Shown: positions 36,112 through 44,592 of the stretch, piece after piece
Position numbering within the stretch: position 1 is the stretch's first letter
Layout: each line of letters starts with the position of its first letter
NCBI RefSeq assembly: GCF_028710545.1
Contig: NZ_JAQTTX010000014.1
Coordinates: forward strand, 1-58,058
Direction of reading: 5' to 3'
Length of the DNA: 58,058 nt
Source of the DNA: Halothiobacillus sp.
GTDB taxonomy: Bacteria > Pseudomonadota > Gammaproteobacteria > Halothiobacillales > Halothiobacillaceae
Notes under the pieces: generated by a model
Told to the model about the DNA's origin: nothing
The model's database searches: none
Seen by the model: the letters and a program-made list of their open reading frames with translations, nothing else
Program-made: the position numbers and the translations under genes

Positions 36112-37386
36112 CTACCGCTTGAGTGCGCGATAGGGAGCCCAGCGGAGCGGGTTGATGGTGTCATTCCCTTTGCGTACTTCGAAGTAAATCCCCGTTTCGT
36201 GGCCTTCGATCTGCCCGCTTAGGCCCAGTACCGTCCCTCTTTGGACATTCATGCCGGTATGCACCTTAAGTTCACTGTTGTGGGCGTACAGCGACAAGTA
36301 CCCATTGGCGTGCCTGAGAATCACCAGATTGCCCCAGCCTTTCATGCTGTCGGCAAAGACAACCTTGCCCGATGCGACGGACCGAACCGGCGTACCCGTG
36401 GGGGCGGCAAACAGGATGCCCTGTGAGCGCATTTCACCCTCGGCGATGGGCGCGCCATAGCTGCGAACAATGCGCCCGGTAATAGGAATGCCACCGTGGG
36501 TGACTTCGCCCGAGGCGGACGATTGGCTCGAACGTTCGTCCGTGTCGTCTGCCGGGGGGGCTGATTGTCGCTGATGGGCCTCTAAACGACGGCGATCCTG
36601 CTCTGCCCGATCCTTTGCCGCTTGAGCGTTCAGGGCGGCAATCCGGTTATCCAGTTCTTTTTTCTGCGCAAGCAGTTCAGCCAGTCGACGGGACTGCGTG
36701 TCGGCGCGTTGGCTGAGTGTCTGCAGCAACTGATTCTGCTTGGCCAGTTGATCCCGATGCGCCGCCATGTTTGCGGCCAGTTGCATTTCGGCCTGGTTCA
36801 GTTCGGCTTGTGTTTTTTCAAGCGCTTTTTTGTTCTCTTCTTGCGCCTGCTCGGTATGTTTTAGCGCTTTGAGCTGTCCGATTGATTGCGCGACCAGCGT
36901 TTTGATGTAGTACAGGTAACGCTCGGAGATCAGGGCATCATCATGTGACAGCAGTGTGGATATCGGCGCCTGGTTGCCCAGCAGGTAGGCCATGCCGAGG
37001 CTGTCGTCAATCTGTGCCTTGAGGTGTTCTATTTCATCGGCAAGTCGGGTGGTTTGTTTTTCCAGATCGGAACGCTGTGCTTCGATGGCCTCGATGCGGT
37101 CTTCGATATCGTTTTGTGCTTTTTCGGTCTGATCCAGTTGAGCCTGAGTGGCCTTAAGCTGATTTTTGATTTCATCCTGAGCCGCGCGTGTCTTGTCCAG
37201 CGCGGATTTTTGCTGGTCGATGGCCTGTTTCAACTTGCCGGGGCTGTCGGCATGGGCGTTATGGTCGGGAGTGCAAACCAGCCAGAGAAACAAGGGGACA
37301 AGGTAAATGAATGCGCGCGTTCTGACCCGGAATGAGCATGTTCCCCGGTGACGTGGCGGTAATTTAAATCGGAAAAAATAAGGCAT
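36112..37386 (-). CDS. envC: Murein hydrolase activator EnvC
   Basis: A 424-residue periplasmic protein. A signal peptide ends near NAHADSPG at about residue 45. A long coiled coil rich in Q, A, E and K (about 50-270) is followed by a LytM domain (about 300-420). The LytM domain lacks the metal ligands of active M23 peptidases: the last motif reads IYFEV where active enzymes have H-F-E. That is as expected for EnvC, which activates amidases instead of cutting itself. It is divergent from the ArsR-type gene over 195 bases, where no strong signal was recognised. Confidence 0.92.
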   Translation of the reverse strand: MPYFFRFKLPPRHRGTCSFRVRTRAFIYLVPLFLWLVCTPDHNAHADSPGKLKQAIDQQKSALDKTRAAQDEIKNQLKATQAQLDQTEKAQNDIEDRIEAIEAQRSDLEKQTTRLADEIEHLKAQIDDSLGMAYLLGNQAPISTLLSHDDALISERYLYYIKTLVAQSIGQLKALKHTEQAQEENKKALEKTQAELNQAEMQLAANMAAHRDQLAKQNQLLQTLSQRADTQSRRLAELLAQKKELDNRIAALNAQAAKDRAEQDRRRLEAHQRQSAPPADDTDERSSQSSASGEVTHGGIPITGRIVRSYGAPIAEGEMRSQGILFAAPTGTPVRSVASGKVVFADSMKGWGNLVILRHANGYLSLYAHNSELKVHTGMNVQRGTVLGLSGQIEGHETGIYFEVRKGNDTINPLRWAPYRALKR

Positions 37387-37581
37387 TGCTTGGGTTATTG
37401 CTCAAAATGGCGTTAAATTTCCAATTTTCCACGACAGAAGCATCGAAAATAGTTAGTATGCTTTCAATAACAGGTTGTTGGCTACCGTTTGAGTCGCCCC
37501 ATAGCGGGTCAGTTGAATTCCAAAGCGCCGCCAGTCTGGTAGCATAACGAAAAATGAAACTTTTTTTGCCGGGAACTGCGA

Positions 37582-37911
37582 ATGAACCTTGAAATGAATG
37601 AGTGTGGCACTGAACGTTTGATGGCCCGGACGGAAGATATCGACCGGGCTTCGCGTTCACTCAAGGCGATGTCGCATCCCTTGCGCTTGAAGATTCTATG
37701 TGTGTTGGGTGATCGTGAACTGCATGTTCAGCAAATCGTCGATGCGGTCGGCACGACCCAGAGTAATATTTCCCAACATCTGGCTATTCTTCGCGACAAA
37801 GGTATTCTGGCCTCCCGCAAAGACGCCAACCGCGTGTTCTATCGGGTATCCGATGCCCGCACACTCCGTTTGATCAGCATGATGCAGGAAGTGTTTTGCC
37901 CCTTTAATTGA
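37582..37911 (+). CDS. ArsR-family regulator, BigR/YgaV persulfide-sensor type
   Basis: A 109-residue winged-helix protein. The recognition helix lies in TTQSNISQHLAILRDKGIL (about 58-76). Two cysteines stand at C40 (LKILCVLGD) and C106 (EVFCPFN), 66 residues apart. This equals the spacing of the two cysteines that form the persulfide-sensing bond in BigR-type repressors. It is followed by a DUF2892 gene and a rhodanese gene, the two halves of YgaP, which accompanies YgaV in E. coli. It is probably a repressor of this cluster that responds to sulfide or polysulfide. Confidence 0.85.
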   Translation: MNLEMNECGTERLMARTEDIDRASRSLKAMSHPLRLKILCVLGDRELHVQQIVDAVGTTQSNISQHLAILRDKGILASRKDANRVFYRVSDARTLRLISMMQEVFCPFN

Positions 37912-37969
37912 TATGCAAGCGTGCGCCAGAAGGCTTTGGTGCGCGCGTTCCGATTCCGAGGTTTTTGAC

Positions 37970-38182
37970 ATGACGACTGATCGTATCGTCCGCACCATGG
38001 CGGGCTTGATGATTCTCCTCTCGTTGATATTGGCTCATCTTACCGGGCAAGCCGATCTCGCGAAGCCAAGCTGGCTGTGGTTGACCGCGTTTGTTGGCCT
38101 GAACCTGTTCCAGAGCGGCATTACCCGTTTTTGCCCGATGGATTCGATTCTGGTCAAGCTGGGCGTGCGTCGCGCTCAATAA
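37970..38182 (+). CDS. DUF2892 membrane protein (YgaP-type transmembrane part)
   Basis: A 70-residue protein with two hydrophobic segments (residues 8-20 and 30-48) and the family-typical LNLFQSGITRFCPM end. The start at 37970 has GAGG upstream. In E. coli the same domain is fused behind a rhodanese in YgaP; here it is separate and comes first. It is likely to assist the rhodanese encoded 48 bases downstream, in sulfur handling at the membrane. Confidence 0.85.
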   Translation: MTTDRIVRTMAGLMILLSLILAHLTGQADLAKPSWLWLTAFVGLNLFQSGITRFCPMDSILVKLGVRRAQ

Positions 38183-38230
38183 CCGGCCTTGACTGGCTTT
38201 TGCACGCTTCGAGTTCTGTTTTAAGGGTTA

Positions 38231-38659
38231 ATGATGCACGAATATATCGACTTTCTGGTGCGGCACTGGATCTTGTCTCTGGCTGCAGTGGTGCTGATCA
38301 TCCTGCTCCTGGGTAATGAAATGACGCGGGGTCTGCAAAAATTCCGCGACATGAGCGCCGCCGAGTTTGCCCGTCTGATCGGTCGGGAGAACGTGTTGCT
38401 GATCGATGTGCGTGAAACAGATGAGTTCCGTGGTGAGCATATCAAGGGCGCACGGCATGTCGCGTTGGGCACCCTGGCGAGCAAATTGCCGGAATTAGAA
38501 AAGCACAAGAACGATCAAATTCTGCTGTATTGCCGTTCCGGTAATCGATCGGCCTCGGCAGCCAACATGTTTGTGAAGGCGGGTTTTACGCAAGTGGGCC
38601 ATCTTGCCGGGGGTATTACGGCGTGGAAGGCCGAAAAATTTCCCGTTGTGCGCAAATAG
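38231..38659 (+). CDS. Membrane-anchored rhodanese-like sulfurtransferase
   Basis: A 142-residue protein. One N-terminal helix (residues 12-29) anchors a single rhodanese domain with the persulfide cysteine C101 in the loop CRSGNRSA and the entry motif DVRETDEF. It would carry sulfane sulfur near the inner membrane. It belongs to the ArsR-DUF2892 set upstream and lies in front of glutaredoxin and thioredoxin genes, which could reduce the persulfide. Proteins of the same layout are often found next to grxC and secB. Confidence 0.88.
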   Translation: MMHEYIDFLVRHWILSLAAVVLIILLLGNEMTRGLQKFRDMSAAEFARLIGRENVLLIDVRETDEFRGEHIKGARHVALGTLASKLPELEKHKNDQILLYCRSGNRSASAANMFVKAGFTQVGHLAGGITAWKAEKFPVVRK

Positions 38660-38675
38660 CATCGGATGTGTCTTT

Positions 38676-39011
38676 GTGAGTGAGCCGACAGGAATTTCAC
38701 CAGAAACGTCGTCAGACGCCCCCGTCATCGAGATCTATCTCAGCGCCTTTTGCCCTTATTGCCATTTCGCCAAACGGCTCCTGAAAGAGCAAGGTCTTGA
38801 GTTTTCACCGATTTCAGTGGATTTTCATTCTGACCGTCGCGCAGAAATGGAGCAACGTTCCGGGCGCGAAACCGTACCGCAGATCTTCATCGGCCAGACC
38901 CATGTGGGTGGCTATGACGATCTTGCCGCACTCGTCCGTGCCGGAAAATTGCCCGCCCTACTGGAAAACGAACGCAACCGCCCCCACATTCAGCCCGATG
39001 TACAAGAATAA
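38676..39011 (+). CDS. grxC: Glutaredoxin 3
   Basis: A 111-residue glutaredoxin from a GTG start at 38676. The dithiol motif CPYC is at residues 26-29, and the glutathione-binding TVPQIFIG and GGYDDL follow. It reduces mixed disulfides with glutathione. The frame extends upstream into the rhodanese gene, but that part does not resemble the family. The order rhodanese-grxC-trxC-secB-gpsA forms a compact rightward run. Confidence 0.9.
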   Translation: MSEPTGISPETSSDAPVIEIYLSAFCPYCHFAKRLLKEQGLEFSPISVDFHSDRRAEMEQRSGRETVPQIFIGQTHVGGYDDLAALVRAGKLPALLENERNRPHIQPDVQE

Positions 39012-39034
39012 TCCTGAATTGACGGAGTAAGGCG

Positions 39035-39478
39035 ATGAGCGAAACTTCTTCCCTACATGTTGTTTGCCCCCAATGTGACGCGGTGAACCGCATTCCTGGC
39101 GAGCGTGTCGGCAGTGGTCACTGCGGCAAGTGTGGTGCCGAGCTTTTTTCGGGCCAGCCCATCACGCTGACCGATCAGAATTTCGCGCGCCACATCAGCC
39201 GCAATGATTTGCCGGTATTGGTGGATTTCTGGGCGACGTGGTGCGGCCCCTGCCAGATGATGGCCCCCGTGTTCGCTCAGTTGGCCGGTCGGCAGAAAGC
39301 CAAGTTGCGGGTCGGTAAGCTGGAAACGGAACAGGCGCCGCAAACAGCCGCGCGTTTCGGTATTCGCAGCATTCCGACCCTGGTCCTGTTCCGCGGTGGA
39401 CAGGAAGTGGCGCGCACGTCCGGTGCCATGCCGTTGCAGGCTTTAGAAAGCTGGCTGCAACAGCAGGGCGCGCTCTAA
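39035..39478 (+). CDS. trxC: Thioredoxin 2 with N-terminal zinc ribbon
   Basis: A 147-residue TrxC. An N-terminal zinc site with C11, C14, C30 and C33 is followed by a thioredoxin fold with the active site WCGPC (C70, C73). TrxC is typically linked to oxidative stress. It starts 23 bases after grxC. A second thioredoxin, TrxA, is encoded at 46039, next to oxyR. Confidence 0.92.
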   Translation: MSETSSLHVVCPQCDAVNRIPGERVGSGHCGKCGAELFSGQPITLTDQNFARHISRNDLPVLVDFWATWCGPCQMMAPVFAQLAGRQKAKLRVGKLETEQAPQTAARFGIRSIPTLVLFRGGQEVARTSGAMPLQALESWLQQQGAL

Positions 39479-39560
39479 TTCTGAAATTTCATTTGTCATC
39501 CGGTTGGCATAACGATCGGGTATAACGGTTTTTTTATCACATGCATAGGGAGTTGTTTCC

Positions 39561-40055
39561 ATGGCCGAACAGACCAATAACGATCACGCCGCCACGCAAG
39601 ATGGGGCAGTAGAGCAGCAATTTGCGATTCAGAAGATTTATCTGAAGGACGTGTCGTTCGAATCCCCGCAGGCGCCGGACATTTTCGTGGCGACAGAGTG
39701 GTCCCCCGAGGTCAATATTCAGGTCGCCAACAACGCGCGCAAGCTCGGTGAGGGTGTGTTCGAAACCGCGCTGACCATCACGGCCACGGCTGTCCACAAC
39801 GAAGAAACCATCTACCTGGCCGAAGTGCAATATGCGGGGATCTTTACCGTGGCCGGTTTCGATGATGAAAATACACAGCAGATTCTGGGTGCGTACTGCC
39901 CCAACCTGTTGCAGCCTTATATCCGCGAAACGGTTTCCGATCTGGTGATGAAAGGCGGCTTCCCGCAACTTGTCTTGCAGCCGATCAATTTCGATCAACT
40001 GTATGCGCAGCATCTGCAGGAACAGCTCGAACAGGCGCAGGGTCGCCCGCAGTAA
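39561..40055 (+). CDS. secB: Protein-export chaperone SecB
   Basis: A 164-residue SecB with an acidic/glutamine-rich N-terminal tail (about 1-20). The core strand pattern IQKIYLKDVSFESPQAP is followed by PYIRETVSDLVMKGGFPQLVLQP. It holds preproteins unfolded and hands them to SecA. It is separated from trxC by 82 bases and from gpsA by nine, an arrangement found in many gammaproteobacteria. Confidence 0.95.
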   Translation: MAEQTNNDHAATQDGAVEQQFAIQKIYLKDVSFESPQAPDIFVATEWSPEVNIQVANNARKLGEGVFETALTITATAVHNEETIYLAEVQYAGIFTVAGFDDENTQQILGAYCPNLLQPYIRETVSDLVMKGGFPQLVLQPINFDQLYAQHLQEQLEQAQGRPQ

Positions 40056-40064
40056 GGGCTTGCA

Positions 40065-41069
40065 ATGAGCGCGCAGGTGTCGATCGCGGTACTGGGCGCA
40101 GGTTCCTGGGGTACCGCGCTGGCCATTGTGTTGGCCAGGAACGGGCACAATGTCTCCCTCTGGGCGCGCGATTCAGGGTTGGCCGAGCGCAGCCAGCAGG
40201 ATCGTGTAAATGCCCGCTATTTGCCGGATTGCCCTTTTCCCGCATCCTTGCAGATCACCACTGATCTTCCGCGCGCGTTGAACGCGGCCGAGCAGGTCTG
40301 GTTGGTGTTGCCGACCAAGGTGCTGGCCGATTTTCTAAGTGACCACGCCTCGCAGTTTCCTCATGATGCCATCGTCGTGAACGCGTCCAAGGGTTTTGAG
40401 CAGGGTACCGGGCGGCAAATCAGTCAGATGGTGTCCTCCTGCCTTCCCGAACACCCTTTTGTCGCGGTATCCGGCCCGACCTTCGCGCATGAAGTGGCCA
40501 CGGCAAAACCCTCCGCCATTACCGTGGCCAGCGTGCACGCACAAGCGGCTGAACGTATCGCCGCCACGCTGCGCAATCCAACCCTGCGTACCTATCCCAC
40601 CGACGATGTCATCGGCGTCGAAATTGCCGGTGGACTGAAAAACGTGCTCGCCATCGCGGCGGGTGTGGCCGATGGCTTTGGTTTTGGTGCCAATGCCCGG
40701 GCGGCATTGATAACCCGGGGGTTAGCGGAGTTGATGCGCCTTGGCGCGGCAGCGGGCGCCAAACCGGAAACGTTCATGGGCTTGGCGGGCGTGGGCGATC
40801 TGGTGCTGACCTGTACGGACGATCAGTCGCGCAATCGCCGCTTCGGCCTGAAGTTGGCACAGGGATATACCCGTGAAGAGGCCGTGGCGGCCATCGGCCA
40901 GTCCGTCGAAGGAATCGGCGCGGCCGCCGAAGGCGAGCGTCTTGCCGCGCGTTACCAAGTCGACATGCCGATTGTGCATGCGGTGCATCAGGTGCTCTAC
41001 GAAGGGGTTCTGGCGCGGGAGGCCGTCAGCCAGATTCTGGCGCGTGAACCCCGCCATCAGGAGATTTGA
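40065..41069 (+). CDS. gpsA: Glycerol-3-phosphate dehydrogenase (NAD(P)+)
   Basis: A 334-residue enzyme. The nucleotide-binding GAGSWGTALA lies at residues 11-20, and the catalytic lysine region GGLKNVLAIAAG is near residue 190. It makes glycerol 3-phosphate for phospholipids from dihydroxyacetone phosphate. It begins nine bases after secB, so the two are co-transcribed. It converges with trmO. Confidence 0.95.
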   Translation: MSAQVSIAVLGAGSWGTALAIVLARNGHNVSLWARDSGLAERSQQDRVNARYLPDCPFPASLQITTDLPRALNAAEQVWLVLPTKVLADFLSDHASQFPHDAIVVNASKGFEQGTGRQISQMVSSCLPEHPFVAVSGPTFAHEVATAKPSAITVASVHAQAAERIAATLRNPTLRTYPTDDVIGVEIAGGLKNVLAIAAGVADGFGFGANARAALITRGLAELMRLGAAAGAKPETFMGLAGVGDLVLTCTDDQSRNRRFGLKLAQGYTREEAVAAIGQSVEGIGAAAEGERLAARYQVDMPIVHAVHQVLYEGVLAREAVSQILAREPRHQEI

Positions 41070-41080
41070 TTGTGCCTAGT

Positions 41081-41776
41081 TCAAGGCAAAGGGTTCAGGC
41101 CAAGCACAAATAACGTGCCATTCTCGACCCGAAACTGCACATCAAATTCAAACAACGGGCAACCATAAACCCGCTCGGGATCGTCATGGAAAGCCGGTCG
41201 TGGATCAAGCGACAGGGTTTGCGTGATCACCAGACGCTGATGGTCGGTGAGCCGGAGCGCTTCATCATCCGGCAGCGTGGACCAATCCACCCGCAACCGC
41301 TCGGGTTCGTTCTGCGCAAATCCGCTGTGTGAATCTGGCGGGCAGTCGGTGAATGCGATATGCGGCTTGATGTCGATGATCGGCGTGCCGTCGAGCAAAT
41401 CCAGTCCGCCGACACGAATTCGCACCCGGCCGGCATGTTGTTCGACCGCGAGCAAACGCACCAAGGAAAGCCCCAAGGGATTAGGGCGCGCGGGCGAACG
41501 CGTGGCGAAGACACCGAGACGGGCATTGCCGCCCAATCGCGGCGGTCGCACGCTGGACACCGGTTGGTGTGGTCGATCATGCACCTGCCAGATCAACCAC
41601 AGATGCGTGTATTGCTCGATTCCCGCCCAAGCCTCGGCGCGATGCCAGGGTGCGTGTGGCGCGATCCAGCCGATGGCATCAGGCACCAGTCCCGATTGCC
41701 GTGGTATACCGAAGCGACTCTTGAACGGACTATCAATCGTCGCGATGGGGGTGAGTTCAAGGGTAGGTGATGTCAT
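41081..41776 (-). CDS. trmO: tRNA methyltransferase TrmO (TsaA-like)
   Basis: A 231-residue protein with the beta-barrel TsaA/TrmO domain: [18 protein letters not shown] at the start, [32 protein letters not shown] in the middle and a C-terminal extension. The family uses SAM to N6-methylate the threonylcarbamoyl-adenosine at tRNA position 37. Its ATG overlaps the trmL stop by four bases, so two tRNA-modification genes are coupled. Confidence 0.9.
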   Translation of the reverse strand: MTSPTLELTPIATIDSPFKSRFGIPRQSGLVPDAIGWIAPHAPWHRAEAWAGIEQYTHLWLIWQVHDRPHQPVSSVRPPRLGGNARLGVFATRSPARPNPLGLSLVRLLAVEQHAGRVRIRVGGLDLLDGTPIIDIKPHIAFTDCPPDSHSGFAQNEPERLRVDWSTLPDDEALRLTDHQRLVITQTLSLDPRPAFHDDPERVYGCPLFEFDVQFRVENGTLFVLGLNPLP

Positions 41777-42252
41777 GGCCGGTCGGTATCCGTCGCCCCG
41801 GCAAAATCCAGTTGCCGCCAGACTTCGTAAACGGCAATGGCCACGGTGTTCGATAGATTCAAGCTGCGTGAGCCTGCTTGCATGGGCAGGCGAAGGCGGG
41901 AACCGGGTTCAAACTCGGCCAATATTTCAGGCGGCAGGCCCCGGGTTTCCGGCCCGAAAACCAGCACGTCGCCCGCTTCAAACCGGGTGCGGTGAAACGG
42001 GGTGCCCCCCTTGGTGGTGAGTGCGAACAGCCGACGCCCACTCAATGCCGCGCGTAAAGCGGCCCAGTTCGCATGGACGGTCACTTCTGCAAACTCGTGA
42101 TAATCGAGACCGGCGCGCCGCAGTGCCTTGCTTTCCATCGAAAAACCCAATGGCTCGACCAGATGCAGCCGCGCGCCCGTATTGGCGCACAGGCGGATGA
42201 TGTTGCCGGTGTTGGGCGGAATTTCCGGTTCAAATAAAACAATGTCGATCAT
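41773..42252 (-). CDS. trmL: tRNA (cytidine/uridine-34 2'-O-) methyltransferase
   Basis: A 159-residue SPOUT methyltransferase. It has the opening [29 protein letters not shown] near residue 100 and [12 protein letters not shown] at the end, which make the trefoil-knot SAM site. It 2'-O-methylates the wobble base of certain tRNA-Leu. The start at 42252 matches the family; an ATG at 42288 would add 12 residues that coincide with the first hairpin of the repeat at 42274. The repeat therefore forms the immediate upstream region of this gene. Confidence 0.92.
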   Translation of the reverse strand: MIDIVLFEPEIPPNTGNIIRLCANTGARLHLVEPLGFSMESKALRRAGLDYHEFAEVTVHANWAALRAALSGRRLFALTTKGGTPFHRTRFEAGDVLVFGPETRGLPPEILAEFEPGSRLRLPMQAGSRSLNLSNTVAIAVYEVWRQLDFAGATDTDRP

Positions 42253-42273
42253 GGGGCGGGTATCTTGTGTTTT

Positions 42274-42421
42274 CTCAGAAAACGCCATCCTGACGTTTTC
42301 TGAGGACGAAAATCAAAATTTAAATTTTTTGATTTTCTCCATAAACAATCACGTGCGTGTTTGTTTGTGGCGGCACTTCCCTGTGCCACTAGGAATCTCA
42401 GATTAAATCAGAGATTCCTGG
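42274..42421. repeat. Multi-hairpin repeat, second family, copy 1
   Basis: A 148-base intergenic element made of successive dyads. The first is CTCAGAAAACG with CGTTTTCTGAG, closing the loop ccatcctga. Then come GAAAATCAAAA with TTTTGATTTTC, an AAACAA/TTGTTT dyad, GGCAC with GTGCC, and finally AGGAATCTC with GAGATTCCT, extended by GATT/AATC. The diverged copy at 52836-52989 has the same order of dyads. It fills most of the gap between the divergent trmL and purD genes. Confidence 0.8.
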
Positions 42422-42478
42422 TGCCTGTGGCAAAATGTCGTCCAATTATTGCTTTTTAGATTGGGGATCGAGGCACAT

Positions 42479-43777
42479 ATGAAAGTTTTAGTCATTGGTG
42501 GTGGCGGTCGGGAACATGCACTGGCGTGGAAGCTGGCGCAGTCGCCGCGCGTATCCAGGGTGTTTGTTGCCCCGGGTAATCCGGGAACAGCGGCCGAGGC
42601 TAAGTGTGAAAACGTCTCGATTGCCGCAACCGACATTGCCGAACTGCTTGCCTTTGCCGGTCGTGAAAAAATCGACCTGACCGTGGTCGGACCGGAAGCA
42701 CCCTTGGTTCTAGGCATTGTCGACAGCTTCCGTGATGCCGGTCTGCCGATTTTCGGACCATCCAGACAAGCGGCTCAGCTCGAAGGGTCAAAGGCATTCA
42801 GCAAGGATTTTCTGGCTCGCCATCGTATTCCTACAGCCGCCTATCGCGTGTTTACCGAAGCGGCACCGGCCATTGATTATGTGCGCGAACACGGCGCGCC
42901 GATCGTGGTCAAGGCCGACGGTCTGGCCGCGGGTAAAGGCGTGATCGTTGCCCAGAGCGTGGCAGAAGCTGAGGCAGCCGTTAACGATATGCTGGGCGGG
43001 CAATTTGGTGAAGCAGGCGCGCGTGTCGTGGTCGAGTCTTTTCTGAGCGGCGAGGAAGCCAGCTTCATCGTGATGGTCGATGGCAGCAATATCCTGCCGA
43101 TGGCAACCAGTCAGGATCACAAGGCGCGCGACCGCGGCGACACCGGCCCGAATACCGGTGGCATGGGTGCCTACTCTCCGGCGCCGGTCGTCACCCCGCA
43201 AATCGCCGAAGTGGTGATGGAAACGATCATCGAGCCTACCGTCAAGGGCATGGCGCTCGATGGCATCCCCTATACCGGTTTCCTGTATGCCGGCCTGATG
43301 ATCGATGACCAGGGCCGACCCAGTGTGCTGGAGTTCAACTGTCGCTTTGGTGATCCCGAAACCCAGCCCATCATGCTGCGGCTTGATAGTGATCTGGTCG
43401 ATCTGCTGGAAGCGGGCATCGAAGGTTCCCTGGATAAAGTGCAGTGCAAGTGGAATCAGCAAACGGCGATTGGCGTGGTCATGGCGGCGCACGGCTATCC
43501 CACTGACGTGCGAACCGGCGATGTGATCCGAGGGTTGGATGCCGTACCGGGCAACGTGAAGGTATTCCAGGCCGGTACGCGCGCCGAGGGCCAAGACGTG
43601 GTGACCGCCGGAGGGCGCGTGCTGTGTGTCACGGCTCTGGGCGACACGGTGCGCGCAGCCCAAAAGGCTGCCTATGCGGGCGTCAAGGCGATTGACTTTG
43701 ATGGTGGATTCTATCGCGACGATATCGGCTGGCGGGCCGTTCGGCGTGAAACGCAGGTTACAAACCGTAACAAGTAA
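42479..43777 (+). CDS. purD: Phosphoribosylamine-glycine ligase
   Basis: A 432-residue ATP-grasp enzyme opening with MKVLVIGGGGREHALAWKL. VGPEAPLVLGI, the KADGLAAGKGV nucleotide loop and the FLYAGLMI/FNCRFGDPETQ metal region follow in order. It catalyses the second step of purine synthesis. The start at 42479 has GAGG six bases upstream. Its upstream region is shared with trmL and contains the structured repeat. Confidence 0.95.
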   Translation: MKVLVIGGGGREHALAWKLAQSPRVSRVFVAPGNPGTAAEAKCENVSIAATDIAELLAFAGREKIDLTVVGPEAPLVLGIVDSFRDAGLPIFGPSRQAAQLEGSKAFSKDFLARHRIPTAAYRVFTEAAPAIDYVREHGAPIVVKADGLAAGKGVIVAQSVAEAEAAVNDMLGGQFGEAGARVVVESFLSGEEASFIVMVDGSNILPMATSQDHKARDRGDTGPNTGGMGAYSPAPVVTPQIAEVVMETIIEPTVKGMALDGIPYTGFLYAGLMIDDQGRPSVLEFNCRFGDPETQPIMLRLDSDLVDLLEAGIEGSLDKVQCKWNQQTAIGVVMAAHGYPTDVRTGDVIRGLDAVPGNVKVFQAGTRAEGQDVVTAGGRVLCVTALGDTVRAAQKAAYAGVKAIDFDGGFYRDDIGWRAVRRETQVTNRNK

Positions 43778-43864
43778 GAAAGCAGCGCGACACACCTTTG
43801 GTTGATATTAGCTGGGTTGATTGAGCATCAATCCCAGTCATCCCATCAACCAGAGGAATTAACC

Positions 43865-44530
43865 GTGAACAACGCGTATCGTGCTCCGCTCATTGCCCTT
43901 ATTTTTACCGCAGCCACTTTGACCGCCTGCGGCGGCGGATCAACAACGTCGGCAGCTATAGCCCAGCCTGATCAAACTACTTCGGGCGTAACGGCGGCAA
44001 AAGCACCGACTGAATCGTACATTTCCTATCTTGCGACCAATTACGCGGCGTATAGCGAAACGGGTACCTCGCATTCACCGGCGGCCAGCTTTGATGATGC
44101 GAACATGAGCGTTCGTTGGGCAATTTCCACGCAAACCACCGAACAAGCCAATAATCTCAAAAGCCATATCGAATTTATGGAAAATGCGATTTTGAGCGGA
44201 CAAAACCCGCGCGCCTGGGACAAACTGTTCCTGATGGATGCGTATATGGATCAAGGACATACCTACACCACAACGATTTCGGTCAATGGCACCACGGTCG
44301 TGATTGATAAAATCGCAAAATCCGCCTGCGCCTATGAGCTGATAAAAACCCATGCCCAAGGTGTGGGTGGATGGTTTTTCCACGGCGATATCCAGGTGAG
44401 TTTCAGTAACTTGGCCGATCAGATTATCGCCTTGCCTGCCTGCGATGCCGAGCGTGATGGTTTGAACGCGTATATCGCAGCAAACCAAACCGCGCTGCCC
44501 AAAGGGATCACCTTGATTCAGCCGCAATAA
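43865..44530 (+). CDS. Orphan lipoprotein
   Basis: A 221-residue protein from a GTG at 43865 with GAGGAATTAACC upstream. The N-terminus is a lipoprotein signal (hydrophobic core, then LTAC at about 16-19, followed by GGGSTTS), so it is predicted to be lipid-anchored in the cell envelope. The rest is a mixed globular sequence with several tryptophans and two later cysteines, with no family I recognise. It stands alone between purD and rho and ends at a bidirectional terminator. Function unknown. Confidence 0.75.
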   Translation: MNNAYRAPLIALIFTAATLTACGGGSTTSAAIAQPDQTTSGVTAAKAPTESYISYLATNYAAYSETGTSHSPAASFDDANMSVRWAISTQTTEQANNLKSHIEFMENAILSGQNPRAWDKLFLMDAYMDQGHTYTTTISVNGTTVVIDKIAKSACAYELIKTHAQGVGGWFFHGDIQVSFSNLADQIIALPACDAERDGLNAYIAANQTALPKGITLIQPQ

Positions 44531-44550
44531 CGCAGCGGATACAGGCCATA

Positions 44551-44577
44551 AAAAACCCCGCGCATGGCGGGGTTTTA
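44551..44577. terminator. Bidirectional terminator between the lipoprotein gene and rho
   Basis: A ten-pair stem, AAAACCCCGC with GCGGGGTTTT, closes a five-base loop, with A-runs and T-runs on the two sides. It can stop rightward transcription of the lipoprotein gene and leftward transcription of rho. Confidence 0.9.
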
Positions 44578-44592
44578 TGCTGCTGGCGGGGA

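Noticed and set aside
42788..43795. Long leftward open frame opposite purD
   Set aside because: Antisense shadow of a clear ATP-grasp enzyme gene.
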